Shown: positions 1 through 9,301, counted from the first letter of the stretch. The stretch: 64,000 bases of DNA from Rhodanobacter sp. A1T4 (GCF_014207185.1 NZ_JACHCP010000008.1:186001-250000); one strand, 5' to 3'. The notes: generated from the sequence alone by a model not told the origin. Translations and numbers: made by a program.

Positions 1-69
1 TGTTGATGTTTACATGGTCGGTCATCTTTCCCAGCCTTCAGCAAAGCACTAACCATCAGGAGATTGCTC

Positions 70-450
70 ATGCCCCTCGTTCGCATCGCCATGCGCCGCG
101 GCAAACCCTCGGCCTACATTGCTGCTGTACGTGACAGCATCTACACCGCCATGCGTGAAAGTTTCGATGTGCCAGAAAACGATCGTTTCATCTTGGTTAG
201 CCAGCATGATGCCGATGAATTCGACTGCGATCCTCGTTATATGGATATCGTACGAAGCGATGATCTGGTCGTCATTCAGATTGCTTGCCGCGACTCTCGC
301 TCGGTAACGCAGAAACAAGCATTCTTTCGATGCGTAGCAGAGAAACTCGCCATCGCTCCGGGACTTCGCCCCGAGGACGTGTTTATCAATCTGCTAGAGA
401 CGGCCAAGGAAAACTGGTCGTTTGGCAACGGCATCGCACAATACGCATGA
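70..450 (+). CDS. Tautomerase family protein
   Basis: Small cytosolic enzyme of the tautomerase (MIF/4-oxalocrotonate tautomerase) superfamily. These proteins use the N-terminal proline exposed after Met removal as the catalytic base. The product begins MPLVRIAMRRG, so Pro2 of the ORF becomes Pro1. I therefore choose the ATG at 70, preceded by AGGAG at 57-61, rather than the TTG six bases upstream. At about 126 residues it matches the longer Tautomerase_2-like type rather than the 62-residue 4-OT. The substrate cannot be read from the sequence. It stands alone; the next gene is on the opposite strand. Confidence 0.8.
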   Translation: MPLVRIAMRRGKPSAYIAAVRDSIYTAMRESFDVPENDRFILVSQHDADEFDCDPRYMDIVRSDDLVVIQIACRDSRSVTQKQAFFRCVAEKLAIAPGLRPEDVFINLLETAKENWSFGNGIAQYA

Positions 451-477
451 TCCGCTTGGACGAGTAGTTAGACGCCA

Positions 478-951
478 CTACTCGCTGCCTGAGGAGGCAA
501 TTGAAAAACCTATGGCTCGTGATGCAAAAGTAATAATCACCAGCACGAGTAGCGTCGAGAACGGATCCCAAAGACCCTTCAACATTGTTGCTAGTAGTGC
601 CATTGGGATGACACCGCCGCCAAAAAATAGGAGGCCGATGATGACTGCGCCTAAGCCCCAGAGAGAATAGGTCAGGACGAACCCTAGCAACCACGTGACC
701 AAGCCAAACACGTAGGAAGATATGAAAATTACAGAGCCCGTGAAGCCGCGAAGCCGTTTGAAAATGGAAAGCGGCATAAGTATCAAGATATCCAGCGCCA
801 CGGCCAGCCAACCAATAGCGATGAGAGGAGAGAGGAGATGATCTGAGGCCCATGTACTGCCAAGAATGAAAACAACTGGCAGGGCGAGGATACCGACGAA
901 CACTACGATGCCGAACAGGGCACCGTCTGTCTGCTTTAGTGTGTCAACCAT
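478..951 (-). CDS. Hypothetical multi-pass membrane protein
   Basis: About 157 residues with four to five hydrophobic stretches (for example ALFGIVVFVGILALPVVFI and LLSPLIAIGWLAVALDILIL), so an inner-membrane protein. I recognise no family or catalytic motif. The frame stays open upstream to an ATG at 1107, but the N-terminal extension is polar. The ATG at 951 (MVDTLKQTDG) has AGGGA upstream at usual spacing, so I prefer it. It lies tail-to-tail with the tautomerase gene. Confidence 0.45.
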   Translation of the reverse strand: MVDTLKQTDGALFGIVVFVGILALPVVFILGSTWASDHLLSPLIAIGWLAVALDILILMPLSIFKRLRGFTGSVIFISSYVFGLVTWLLGFVLTYSLWGLGAVIIGLLFFGGGVIPMALLATMLKGLWDPFSTLLVLVIITFASRAIGFSIASSGSE

Positions 952-1278
952 TTCGTCTGTCCCTGTGCTGACGTGTAACTGCGCTATACATCCTTGATGC
1001 GCTTGGATGCCCCACTCAATGCGCTGATTCCATCGCAGCTTATCTCTGTCCAGTCCGGCTAACAACCGGATGGGTACTGACGGCGGGTCTCGATGTGGTA
1101 ATTTCACTGCCGGTGTCGGCGCAAATCTGTTTCACACAGCCTGGACCCACAGCGAACATTAGCAATCCCGCGACGCAATGCTGAGAAAATTGCTGGCGCT
1201 AACCGACCGACAACAACGCTGTTGTCAAAGAAATTCCGATTGAAAACACGCCGCATGTTCAATCTGCTCGTTACCGAT

Positions 1279-2424
1279 TCACATCGGAGCGACAGCCAAC
1301 TTGCCCGCTTCGGTTAACTCGCCACAACGAAAAACGCTGTCCGCCGCAACGGATTTGGACCACGGGTCGGAATCCCAGGAAAAGTAGGTGAATCCAGCCA
1401 AACGCTTTTGTGCGACGACCGTTGTAAAGTTTGCGCGCATTTCCTTGACGAGCAGGGTGCGACTTTCATCATGGATCGGGCACGTTGCACTTGAATTGGG
1501 AAATCCCCATTCCGTGATCCAGCATGGCTTGCCGCCACCGGCGCCTCGCGGACGACATTCGGCCATTGCTACATTCATGAAATGAGCGGTGCGCTGCGCC
1601 GCCGCTGACGGATTTCCAGGTTGGCCAGGCGAAGGATACGTATGCACGCCATACGCATCGACAAGCGAATCGAGGCCGTGCTGTCGAAGAAAGGTGAGGG
1701 TGGCCGATAGACCCACCATGTCTTCCTTTTTGTTGTTGTAAAGCTTGGCGCCATCCACGGCGTCAACCATGCCCGCGGAAATGATCGGTGTATGTCGATT
1801 CAACTTTGAATGATCGCGAACATCTTTCAGTACGGTTACTACTTTCAGGTACTGCACAAACCCTTTGGCGATTTGCTTGCCTTCCGGATCATTCGAAAGA
1901 TCGGAAAGCGTAAACGTTTTTCCTTCGCCAGGTAGCGGAAATTCCGGATTAAAAGCGGCCCAATTTATCTCATTGCCCAACTCCACGCCGGCCAACCCAA
2001 TGCCGTTGGCATCCAGACTGTTGAACAAGGTCTGGAAAGCGGCCTTTGAAAGCGTCGGATCGGCAGAAGACAGCGGGTGGCCGCCCCACATCTGCGGGAA
2101 TTCGTCGGGTTTGTAGGGCCGCACCGGCGCATTCGGTGAATATTCGGGGCTAACGATCAGCTGGATCTTGATCCCCTGCGCATACAGACGCTTTGCGAAA
2201 TCGATACCTTTCGCATCGCTACTGATGCCACAGCGAATAATCCGCACGTGGGCAGTCTTAAGTTGCGCAATAAGTGCATTCTGATCGGCAACACTCGCGC
2301 GCAGAGGATTGACTGCATTCACGCCAATGACAACGGTTTGCGCGTGGGCTATGTCAAAAAGCGATAGAAGTGCCAGAGAAGCCGCGAGTAGGGTGACGGC
2401 GCGAACAATCCTTATTCCGCACAT
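1279..2424 (-). CDS. Secreted glycoside hydrolase, clan GH-A type
   Basis: Secreted (beta/alpha)8-barrel hydrolase. Residues 1-28 are a signal peptide ending DIAHA|QT. The clan GH-A catalytic signature is present: acid/base Glu152 in LGNEINW after beta-strand 4, and nucleophile Glu305 in WITEWGF on strand 7. His261 in GVHTYP is typical of the active site. The exact family (GH5, GH39 or relatives) and substrate are not decidable from sequence alone. A close paralogue of the same length lies at 60045-61187 beside GH16, GH49-like and GH64 enzymes, which suggests a glucan substrate. No strong Shine-Dalgarno sequence is visible. Confidence 0.75.
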   Translation of the reverse strand: MCGIRIVRAVTLLAASLALLSLFDIAHAQTVVIGVNAVNPLRASVADQNALIAQLKTAHVRIIRCGISSDAKGIDFAKRLYAQGIKIQLIVSPEYSPNAPVRPYKPDEFPQMWGGHPLSSADPTLSKAAFQTLFNSLDANGIGLAGVELGNEINWAAFNPEFPLPGEGKTFTLSDLSNDPEGKQIAKGFVQYLKVVTVLKDVRDHSKLNRHTPIISAGMVDAVDGAKLYNNKKEDMVGLSATLTFLRQHGLDSLVDAYGVHTYPSPGQPGNPSAAAQRTAHFMNVAMAECRPRGAGGGKPCWITEWGFPNSSATCPIHDESRTLLVKEMRANFTTVVAQKRLAGFTYFSWDSDPWSKSVAADSVFRCGELTEAGKLAVAPM

Positions 2425-2657
2425 AGACGTTTTCCGATAGAAGATAGATGTCTAAATAAGAAGCATCCAGCGCGGACCACTACATCGGGCTCAATGCCAG
2501 CGTTCCTGTGCATCTGTAAGTGCGCCGCATCGGAAGATAGCAGAATGGATCGGGGACATTTGAAAGTGAAACTCAGGCTACCCTCCATTCGCCGGGCCAA
2601 GTGTTTGGCTTAGCTCACGATCCGTCTCAAATGGGTTGTAACGAAGCGGCGGCTTAC

Positions 2658-4310
2658 TCAATGTTTAGGGCTTTTAAATGGATTTGAAAAGTCCTTTGAG
2701 TTCGGAAACAGATACAGTTCATCTGCGGCATAGTTGGTCATTAGATGAAAGCGGCTGAAAATCGGTATACCCAAATTGCCTTTAACCCGAAGCGAATTCT
2801 CTGTAGTTGCGGCTTCCGCGGTAAAGTTCGTGGGTACGTCATGGAAAGTGAAATTCGCGAGGGATACCGTCCGTAGCGTAGCGACAACGACTGGTTTCTT
2901 GCCTCCAGCTCCGCCGGTTTCCGAATCTGTATGAGGCCGGTTGCTCAGAAGATGTTGTGGCTTCCAATACGAAGGGAAGAGATCAAGCGGAGATCCGTTC
3001 CCGAGATCAAAGAAAACAGGAATCGGTGATTTTCCTTCCACAGAAATGTCGAGTACGCGATTGCCCGCGATCGGTTTCAGAACCACGCGTTGAGCGCCTA
3101 TCGGCACTTTGAACGAGTCTGGGGCGAGAAAGGCAATTCTTCGCTTCTCAAAGTCAATGTCTACAACGAAGGCGTTGAAGGCTTCTTGTCCAAGAATCGC
3201 TGCGATCGGAACGCCTACGGTCCGACCGATGGCATCGAGGTCTAACTTTGTCGCTACAATCCCGTTTATCCTTGCATTGCCGAGTTGGATTGAGATACCT
3301 TTGCAAAGAGCGGCATTGTCCGATCCGCCAGCGCCCTCCATTCCAATCTCGCCAGAGCAACGGATGCCAGCGGCATCTGCAACCTCATGCCCAACAACTG
3401 TCGTTTCTGCTCCGCTATCCAGCAGAAGCATCGCCTCTCGTCCATTAACCCGTGCGGGTATGAAGATGCGTTTGGAATCGACGAATTTGAAGTCGATCCA
3501 TCCACTCGAATTGGACGGAGATGAAAATGTCTTTGTGACGAGGTCCTTGGGCCGATTCAGAAGTTCGATTGGAAATGCGGCATTCAGAACGACATGGCTG
3601 GCATGCAAATCCGTCTGACTGGCCTCGTTTCCCGATTTGACTTTCTGCGCAAATGGCTGCTGCACGCCCTGGATCATCTTCCAATCGGAATAGACAACAA
3701 TACGGGAACGTCCATCCTCGGTCATGCGGATCGCACCGAGTTGACCCGAGGACGGCTGAATGAAGAAGTCAAACGTATCTTCGTCACCAAACGAAACTCG
3801 AAAGATATGCCATAGCGTCTTGTCGTAAAACTCGTCGGGCCTTGCGCTGACGCCCGCGTGCATTTCGCCAACGAAAATTCCAGCAAACAGCAGCGCCGAT
3901 TCACGCCGCATCGTGGTCAATTCACTGTTCGACAGCGTGATCGCCTGACCGCTCAGGTTCGTCTTCCACCCGCCACTTTCAGCGACAGCAACAGCGGTCT
4001 GAATTGAGTCGAGGTCCTCGCGCTCCCAGTACAAACCTCGACGAGTCGTCCAGACTTCCTTCGTTCCAGGAAGGCCTCCATCAACGATGCTGCCGGATAT
4101 ATGCGCAGAACTCATTTTCTTAAATGCAACGCCGCCCCGCCAAGTCAAGTACTGATCGACGGCTTCAATCTTCACCGGCCGAGCAACCGTCGTCGGTCCG
4201 GCTGTCACAACCAGTGCGATCGCGGGTGAAAAGGCCAGCCATCCTATAAGAATCAATAGGGCCGCCGATCTTGCAGATACGAGAGCTGCACGAACAGAGA
4301 ACATGGCCAT
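2658..4310 (-). CDS. Secreted retropepsin-like aspartyl protease, two protease domains
   Basis: About 550 residues starting MAMFSVRAAL with an N-terminal hydrophobic export signal. The N-terminal ~260 residues form an unassigned beta-rich domain. A retropepsin-type aspartyl protease domain follows, with the catalytic motif LLLDSGAETTVV (Asp near residue 297) and the family-typical ILGQEAF segment. A second, diverged copy follows with FFDLGNGSPLDLF, where DSG has become DLG. Bacterial proteins of this layout pair two retropepsin-like folds in one chain. I choose the start at 4310 rather than 4421 because the extension is polar and overlaps prophage debris. Role unknown; probably periplasmic. 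Confidence 0.7.
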   Translation of the reverse strand: MAMFSVRAALVSARSAALLILIGWLAFSPAIALVVTAGPTTVARPVKIEAVDQYLTWRGGVAFKKMSSAHISGSIVDGGLPGTKEVWTTRRGLYWEREDLDSIQTAVAVAESGGWKTNLSGQAITLSNSELTTMRRESALLFAGIFVGEMHAGVSARPDEFYDKTLWHIFRVSFGDEDTFDFFIQPSSGQLGAIRMTEDGRSRIVVYSDWKMIQGVQQPFAQKVKSGNEASQTDLHASHVVLNAAFPIELLNRPKDLVTKTFSSPSNSSGWIDFKFVDSKRIFIPARVNGREAMLLLDSGAETTVVGHEVADAAGIRCSGEIGMEGAGGSDNAALCKGISIQLGNARINGIVATKLDLDAIGRTVGVPIAAILGQEAFNAFVVDIDFEKRRIAFLAPDSFKVPIGAQRVVLKPIAGNRVLDISVEGKSPIPVFFDLGNGSPLDLFPSYWKPQHLLSNRPHTDSETGGAGGKKPVVVATLRTVSLANFTFHDVPTNFTAEAATTENSLRVKGNLGIPIFSRFHLMTNYAADELYLFPNSKDFSNPFKSPKH

Positions 4311-4386
4311 AGAAAATCTCACTTCGGGGATGCTCGAAGAGGATTTAAAGTTATCCCTTTGAGGATAACAAGCTAGACAAAGGGGG

Positions 4387-4590
4387 CTAGACAAAGGGCT
4401 CAGAGTCTGAAGCATCCTCACAATTCCCGGCGCCAGCCATCCACTCGTTGAGCTGCTGGAAGCGTGTCCGCAGCGGTTGCAGCTTGTTGACCGCGAATAC
4501 TTGAGCGACCGGAATCACTGAGCCGAAACCGGTCGTACCCGTTGACGCCAGGCCGAGCAGCTGCGGCGGCACGCGATGCGCGGCCTCAAC
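4387..4590 (-). pseudogene. P2-like phage portal protein, C-terminal fragment
   Basis: Reading leftward, this segment encodes AAHRVPPQLLGL, then a TTGFG segment, then QVFAVNKLQPLRTRFQQLNE. It closely parallels the C-terminal part of the P2 gpQ (PBSX-type) portal protein, which has AAHRVPPQMMGI, GGFGDVEKASRVF and LQKRLQELNNWL in the same order. Sequence upstream (4591-4919) falls out of frame, and no capsid or terminase gene is nearby, so this is a prophage relic. It stops at TAG (4387) just upstream of the aspartyl protease gene. Confidence 0.7.
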
Positions 4591-4919
4591 TTTTCCTCGA
4601 GGATGGTGAGGGCGTGGATGGATGGTCGCCACGCCAACTGTGCGAACGGTTACTACGCGTACCCAATGCCTCATGGCATGTTCTGGGATGCGTCCGACGT
4701 CCACGCCGGATCGATCCACCAAGTGCGATCAGGAACTGCTGATGATCCCGATCGTTGGGATAGCCATCGCATGCCAGGGCGGGCGAATGACATTCGATTC
4801 GTTGAGGAACTTGTTGCTGAAGAATCATCTCTGCGGCACGGTCCATCCAGCACGATGCCGCTGATATCGCGGGCGGGAATAAGACTTCGGACTTTTTGGA
4901 ATCGACGAGTATGTCGTTA
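4591..4919. other. Non-coding or decayed stretch next to the portal fragment
   Basis: No frame here gives a recognisable protein on either strand. It is probably the frameshifted remainder of the same prophage segment, ending where the XAC0095 cassette begins at 4920. Confidence 0.3.
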
Positions 4920-4996
4920 GCGCGCAGCGGTTGACACGGTGGAGCGGCGATAGCAGACTCAATGTCAAGGAGCGTAGAAACTCCTCTAACAGCGGT

Positions 4997-5026
4997 ACCC
5001 ACCTCCGACAAATCGGTGGGTTTTTT
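4997..5026 (+). terminator. Rho-independent terminator in the cassette leader
   Basis: Stem ACCCACC (4997-5003) pairs with GGTGGGT (5015-5021), followed by a T run. It lies ~170 bases upstream of the XAC0095 start, so it may terminate incoming transcription or act as an attenuator. It is conserved in copy 2. Confidence 0.75.
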
Positions 5027-5051
5027 GTGCCTATGTGTCTTATGGGTACAA

Positions 5052-5141
5052 CCGACGCGATGCCTGCGTCGGGAGGGCGGCTAATACAACACCCGCAAGG
5101 GGAATACGCCCGCCGTCTGTTAGCGGTTTCTAACCTCCCGA
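5052..5141 (+). promoter_or_regulatory. Mutually exclusive hairpins in the cassette leader
   Basis: CCGACGC (5052-5058) can pair with GCGTCGG (5066-5072). Alternatively TCGGGAGG (5069-5076) can pair with CCTCCCGA (5134-5141). The two pairings share bases 5069-5072 and cannot coexist. A small hairpin GTTAG/CTAAC (5119-5134) sits inside the longer pairing. Copy 2 keeps the long pairing almost unchanged. This is the architecture of a structured leader or small RNA. No known riboswitch class is recognised. Confidence 0.5.
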
Positions 5142-5197
5142 CTTCCCGTCCGGCGTAACGCTGTGGATGGGCACTTCTACGGAATGAGGAGGCGGCC

Positions 5198-5830
5198 ATG
5201 TCAACGTTCGATTCGGATGATCGGGAAACGGTGGGCTATTTTCTGCCGGAGGACAGCCAGCTCCGGCTGCAGAAGCTGCGCGAGTACGCCGAGTTCCTCT
5301 CGCATATCGCGCAACCGCGCACGCCGGACGTGCAGCAGGAATGGATCCCCGCGATCCATGTGGGGCAGGTGGCGATCTGCCTCGAATTGCTGGCGGAGCA
5401 GGTGGGTCTCGTGCTGGACGACCTTTCGTTTCCGGCCTACCGATCCGAAAGCGACGCGGCGGCGATGCCCGACGACGCACATGGACGCTACCTCTTCGGC
5501 ATGACCCTGGAGCAGGTCGATACGCTCAACCAGCTGATCGACATGATTGTGGCCCATGGCGACGTGGTAACCGCCAGCCATGACGCCGAGCTGGCCGACC
5601 ACACACTGTCGCTGCTGGGGCATGCCATCTTCAGTGACGCACGCGCCGTGCGCGAAATCATCCGCCAGCTGGAATCGCAGCGGCTCAACCCGCGCAATTC
5701 GCAACCCGGCGTAAGCGAAGAGCAGGGCGTCTACCACATCGCGCGAAAACGCTCTCGGGTTCACTGGCTGAAGAACGCAAGCACGGGTCAGATTCAGATG
5801 TTGCCAAGGAGAGCGACAGTGCATGTGTAA
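5198..5830 (+). CDS. XAC0095 family protein, copy 1
   Basis: 210 residues starting MSTFDSDDRETVGYFLPEDS. The segments YFLPEDSQLRLQKLRE, AICLELLAEQ and AELADHTLSLLGHAIF are characteristic of the XAC0095 family of uncharacterised proteins known from Xanthomonadaceae and relatives. No transmembrane segment, signal peptide or catalytic motif is seen, so it is probably cytosolic. Strong ribosome binding site GAGGAGG upstream of ATG 5198. The paralogue at 12567 is ~85% identical over the first 90 residues; the C-termini diverge after SRVHW. Function unknown. Confidence 0.8.
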   Translation: MSTFDSDDRETVGYFLPEDSQLRLQKLREYAEFLSHIAQPRTPDVQQEWIPAIHVGQVAICLELLAEQVGLVLDDLSFPAYRSESDAAAMPDDAHGRYLFGMTLEQVDTLNQLIDMIVAHGDVVTASHDAELADHTLSLLGHAIFSDARAVREIIRQLESQRLNPRNSQPGVSEEQGVYHIARKRSRVHWLKNASTGQIQMLPRRATVHV

Positions 5831-6349
5831 TGTCAGGGAGAGCCTTGCAAATATTGGCGTCTGTCATTGCGCAGCTCGGCATGAAAACAGTCGAGCGAAC
5901 ATAACTATCTCTCACGTCCTGTTGACTGATCGAAGACTGATCGAAGCCCGAAAGATCAGGTCGAGGAAATAGCGAAGTCTCAGACTCGCGAAAGTTCGTC
6001 GCGTCAAACAGAAATCGCCGAGGGTATGCCGCCTGTCGATGATCAAAGACCACGCACATCTGCTGCTCAGCGTGGTCTGCATGTGAGCTACGTGGCCCAT
6101 GTCGTGGGCAGCACCTTCCGTGGAAGATGACGGGCTCATCGCTGCTCTCAACAGCGCCGGTCATGCTCTTTTTGTTTCCGCCCTTACCGGCAGGCCCGCA
6201 TCGCGCTATGGTCTGAGAGTGTGAGCCGTAATGCGGATTCCGATCGGTCTGAACACTGATTCCGGTGAAGGCTGAACACGCCGCAAGCACGAAGACGCTG
6301 GCCGTCATGACCGGAGCTTCGCCGCCTTTGAGGGTCACATTTTGAAGGT
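5831..6349. other. Intergenic stretch, nothing recognised
   Basis: Short open frames on both strands give low-complexity or shadow-like translations without homology I recognise. Sequence similarity to cassette copy 2 ends at about 5815. Confidence 0.4.
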
Positions 6350-6380
6350 AAGTATCCCCCGGCAAAGCCGCGGGATACTT
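6350..6380 (-). terminator. Hairpin directly after the GH30 gene
   Basis: AAGTATCCC (6350-6358) pairs with GGGATACTT (6372-6380), with an inner CGGC/GCCG pairing. It abuts the GH30 stop codon at 6381-6383. There is no clear U-tract on the minus strand. Confidence 0.55.
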
Positions 6381-7877
6381 CTAGGACGGTGACCATTTGA
6401 AGGTGACAGCCGCGCCGGCAGGAAGCGTGTAGTCGAAGGTTTGGCTATTCCAGGCTACGGTGAAGATCGTCGACGAACTGCCGCCGTTGAATGCGACGAG
6501 TACCAATGTTCCGTCGGGATTGACGAAACCAACGTCCTGAATGCCAGTCGAATCTTGCGTTGTGGTGGAAATGACGTGGGCTCCAGGCGTAACAAATTTG
6601 CCGATGTGTCCCAACGCGTAATAAGTGGTGTTGTAGTAGATGGAAGCAGGGCTGGTGCTGGAATCCACAGTAACGATACCCACACAGTTGTAGCATCCAC
6701 CATTGGTCGGCCCTTCGTTCTGGTTCAAAGCCAGGTTCCATCCCAGGATGCTTCTCCCGCTGTTCTGAGGAACGCCGATGGTGAGTTCTTGCATCTGGGT
6801 CTTGAACCCCGATGCAGAGAAGGTCGATCCGGTGAGCGTTGGGCAAGTCCCAGCTCCGCCGGGACAGCTTACGGTGCCACTTGCTTCAGTAAACCAAACC
6901 CCCTTGGTCGTATCCATGGCCTGCACAGTCTGCATCGACGAGACGCTTCCGTTGTACCAATGGAACGAGGTGCCGACGAGATAGCTGGAGGCACTGGAAC
7001 CGAGCAATGTCTGCGCATAACTTGAATCGGCGAAGTTGTCTTCAAGGCCAAATATCTTTACGGAGCTGAGACTCGCATCTGCCAACGCGGGAGCAAGATT
7101 GTTGACGATGAAGCTGGCTTCGTCGTTTGCCGTAAGTATCGCGGAGGGATATCCGCCTTGCGTATTGAGCGGTTCATTCTGCGGTGACACCGCGGAGATC
7201 TGCAGCCCCTGGTTTGCATAGGCCTGGATGAATTTGACAAAGTAATTGGCGAGGTATGGAAAGTCCGCGGCGATGATCTGCGATGTGCTATTCGAGGCGC
7301 CGCTGACTCCATCCATGGAACTGTTCGTCTTCATCCACGCCGGAGGACTCCAGGGCTCCGCCAACAGTTTCATATTGGAGTTCAATGAGGAAATGTCCTG
7401 CAGGATAGGAACAATCGCATTGAGGTCATGTGCGATGGAGAAATTCGCAAGCTCCGGGTCTGTCGCCCCTGCGGGCATGTCGTCATAGCTGTAGCTGCCC
7501 GACGCGCTCATGTCGCTCGCTCCCATCGGTACGCGAACCATATTGAAGCCCACACCACTCTGCGTGTAGAGCTGTTGGAGCAGAGGACTTAGCTGTGAGG
7601 AAGGCAGCGCATCGAGAACTGTGGCGGCTGAGTCGGTAAGCGCCGCCCCTACGCCATCCCATGGCTGTAGCACGGAAGATGGCGTGACCTGAATCGTGTA
7701 CGTGCCGCTGCCGCTGCCGCTACCAAAATAGACGAGCGGTTGAGAGGCCAGAAGGTTGGATTTATCGCCAGTCGTCATGGTGACGGAAACTGCAACTTGC
7801 GCAGAAGTGACGGAGGGCACGCATGCTCCGAAAATGAGAATCACAGCCATTGCGTGGGCGATTCGTTGAAATGTCAT
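6381..7877 (-). CDS. Secreted GH30 family glycoside hydrolase
   Basis: 498 residues with a signal peptide ending SVTSA|QV (about residues 1-26). It matches the GH30 glucosylceramidase / endo-beta-1,6-glucanase family: WDGVGAALTDSAA near residue 73, acid/base Glu235 in SPQNEP, FHWYNG near 305, and nucleophile Glu331 in WFTEASG. A C-terminal beta-sandwich ends TFKWSPS, as usual for the family. The likely reaction is retaining hydrolysis of beta-1,6-glucan or a related beta-glucoside outside the cell. It is a single gene with its own terminator hairpin; other glucanases lie at 57-64 kb. Confidence 0.85.
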   Translation of the reverse strand: MTFQRIAHAMAVILIFGACVPSVTSAQVAVSVTMTTGDKSNLLASQPLVYFGSGSGSGTYTIQVTPSSVLQPWDGVGAALTDSAATVLDALPSSQLSPLLQQLYTQSGVGFNMVRVPMGASDMSASGSYSYDDMPAGATDPELANFSIAHDLNAIVPILQDISSLNSNMKLLAEPWSPPAWMKTNSSMDGVSGASNSTSQIIAADFPYLANYFVKFIQAYANQGLQISAVSPQNEPLNTQGGYPSAILTANDEASFIVNNLAPALADASLSSVKIFGLEDNFADSSYAQTLLGSSASSYLVGTSFHWYNGSVSSMQTVQAMDTTKGVWFTEASGTVSCPGGAGTCPTLTGSTFSASGFKTQMQELTIGVPQNSGRSILGWNLALNQNEGPTNGGCYNCVGIVTVDSSTSPASIYYNTTYYALGHIGKFVTPGAHVISTTTQDSTGIQDVGFVNPDGTLVLVAFNGGSSSTIFTVAWNSQTFDYTLPAGAAVTFKWSPS

Positions 7878-8272
7878 CGTTCTTTTTTTCCTTATACCCG
7901 TTTACATGGATGCCTTGCAGTGAACGATAGCGGTGCTGTTGATTGAGTACCTCTCGACGCTCCTCAAGATTGTGTGGCACGACGCTTAAGAGTCCAGCAT
8001 TACTGTGACCTTATCCCCGTAGCTGTCTTCAGTGACGACTACCCAAACGCGATACTTTAATCGCGTGTTGCGGATACTCGAAGACCTTGGCCGGATCGAG
8101 GCGAATAATTTTAGTTCGGATTGGCGAAAGATCGTATCGCTCGACTTTGGCTTCGATCTTTCCTACGGATTGGGACCACGCTTGAAGCTCGTCAAAGACC
8201 CTGAGTTGAGTAGCGCTGAGTCGAGAGAGTTTGTAAGCGATCTTGATCAGGTCCTGCAGTCTCCCGCTAGGA
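7878..8272. other. Intergenic stretch with one doubtful ORF
   Basis: Holds the upstream region of the GH30 gene and an open plus-strand frame at 8032-8352 that runs 80 bases into the 3' end of the AraC gene. That frame has no recognisable domain and no ribosome binding site, so I do not call it. Confidence 0.35.
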
Positions 8273-9247
8273 TTATGAGGAAACAGAACCGGCCAAAGCA
8301 GAGGCTCGGGTATGGCAATACTGACGCGGAGAACAGCCCATCTCCCGCTTGAAGGCAAAGCTGAACGCGCTGTCGGATTCGTAACCGAGAGAAAGCGCGA
8401 TGACTGAGACAGTATCGTGCGAGTTCATGAGCCGATCGCCTGCGAGGAGCATCCGCCACCGAGTCAGGTACCCCATGACTGAGACTCCCACCTTCTCCTT
8501 AAAGCGCAGCGCGAAGGCTGACCGCGACATGCCGGCCCGCCCGGCGAGTTCGTGCAAGGTCCAGCGATAGCCAGGGCGCTCGTGCATTGCCGTCATGGCT
8601 ATAAACAACTGCTGATCAGCGAGCGCAAAGAGCCAGCCGACTCTTTCCGTTTCTTTCTGTGTCACATGCAGCCGGAGCAACTCGATCAGCATCATCTGCG
8701 CGAGGTACTCGCCGAGGAGCACACCTCCCGGCTGCGGGTTCTGCAACACTGCAATCATGCGTTCCAAATACCACTGCATGACGGCACGGTCCGCATGACT
8801 CCGGATATGTAAAAGAGACGGAAGCAAACCCAGCAGGGTGCTCGCGTGTTCTGTGGCAAACGTAAAGAAAGCTGTGAGACCCAGGCATGCCCCACCGCCT
8901 TGCCACGAAACAATGCCCCCATTCAGTGGCTCAGTAACGACAGATCGGACGTCGACTGGGGTGACCGCGAGATCGCTTCCGAGGCGGAATGCCGGCCCGT
9001 GCGGTAACGCCACAAAATCTCCCGCTTCCAGCCGCACAGCCTCATCGACACCTTCGATTGAAAGCCAGCAGTGGCCTGAGACCAGCGCAAAGCACAAGAA
9101 GCAATTGCTTCGCTCGAGCTGGAAGGACCAATCTCCTCCCGCGTCGATTCCGCCGGACATGTAGCTGCGCGGCTTGAGGAGCGAGAGCACGTCAGAGAGA
9201 GGGTCAGCCCCGACGCTGGACGATCTCGATATATTTGAGGACTGCAT
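8273..9247 (-). CDS. AraC family transcriptional regulator with cupin sensor domain
   Basis: About 324 residues. The N-terminal half is a cupin-like sensor (GDFVALPHGPAFRLGSD). The C-terminal ~100 residues carry two helix-turn-helix motifs: LHELAGRAGMSRSAFALRFK, then VSVIALSLGYESDSAFSFAF with the GCSPRQY hallmark. The AraC_binding_2/cupin_6 type regulates small-molecule oxidoreductases. The start is uncertain: I use ATG 9247, but AGGAGG lies ~23 bases upstream of it, and ATG 9307 is an alternative. It is divergent from a broken epimerase fragment and an intact NmrA-type reductase, plausible targets. Confidence 0.8.
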   Translation of the reverse strand: MQSSNISRSSSVGADPLSDVLSLLKPRSYMSGGIDAGGDWSFQLERSNCFLCFALVSGHCWLSIEGVDEAVRLEAGDFVALPHGPAFRLGSDLAVTPVDVRSVVTEPLNGGIVSWQGGGACLGLTAFFTFATEHASTLLGLLPSLLHIRSHADRAVMQWYLERMIAVLQNPQPGGVLLGEYLAQMMLIELLRLHVTQKETERVGWLFALADQQLFIAMTAMHERPGYRWTLHELAGRAGMSRSAFALRFKEKVGVSVMGYLTRWRMLLAGDRLMNSHDTVSVIALSLGYESDSAFSFAFKREMGCSPRQYCHTRASALAGSVSS

Positions 9248-9301
9248 CTCATAGATTGTATCGTCAGGTCCTCCTAATATGATGCGAAGAAGACCTGCGA
9301 T

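Larger units (their letters stand above)
4920..5815 (+). repeat. XAC0095 cassette, copy 1
   Basis: A ~0.9 kb unit, about 90% identical by eye to 12291-13221. It contains a short conserved entry segment (GTTGACAC), a rho-independent terminator, a GC-rich structured leader, and a gene for an XAC0095-like protein. Similarity begins abruptly at 4920/12291 and fades after GTTGCCAAGGAG near 5815/13221. The unrelated flanks indicate the unit duplicated or inserted as a cassette. Neither recognisable terminal inverted repeats nor a transposase gene is present inside. Confidence 0.8.

Noticed and set aside
5201..5824. 207-codon minus-strand frame over XAC0095 copy 1
   Set aside because: Antisense of a conserved duplicated gene with a strong ribosome binding site; the reverse frame is disrupted in copy 2.
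8032..8352. 106-codon plus-strand frame between GH30 and AraC
   Set aside because: No ribosome binding site, no recognisable domain, and it runs into the conserved 3' end of the AraC gene on the other strand.
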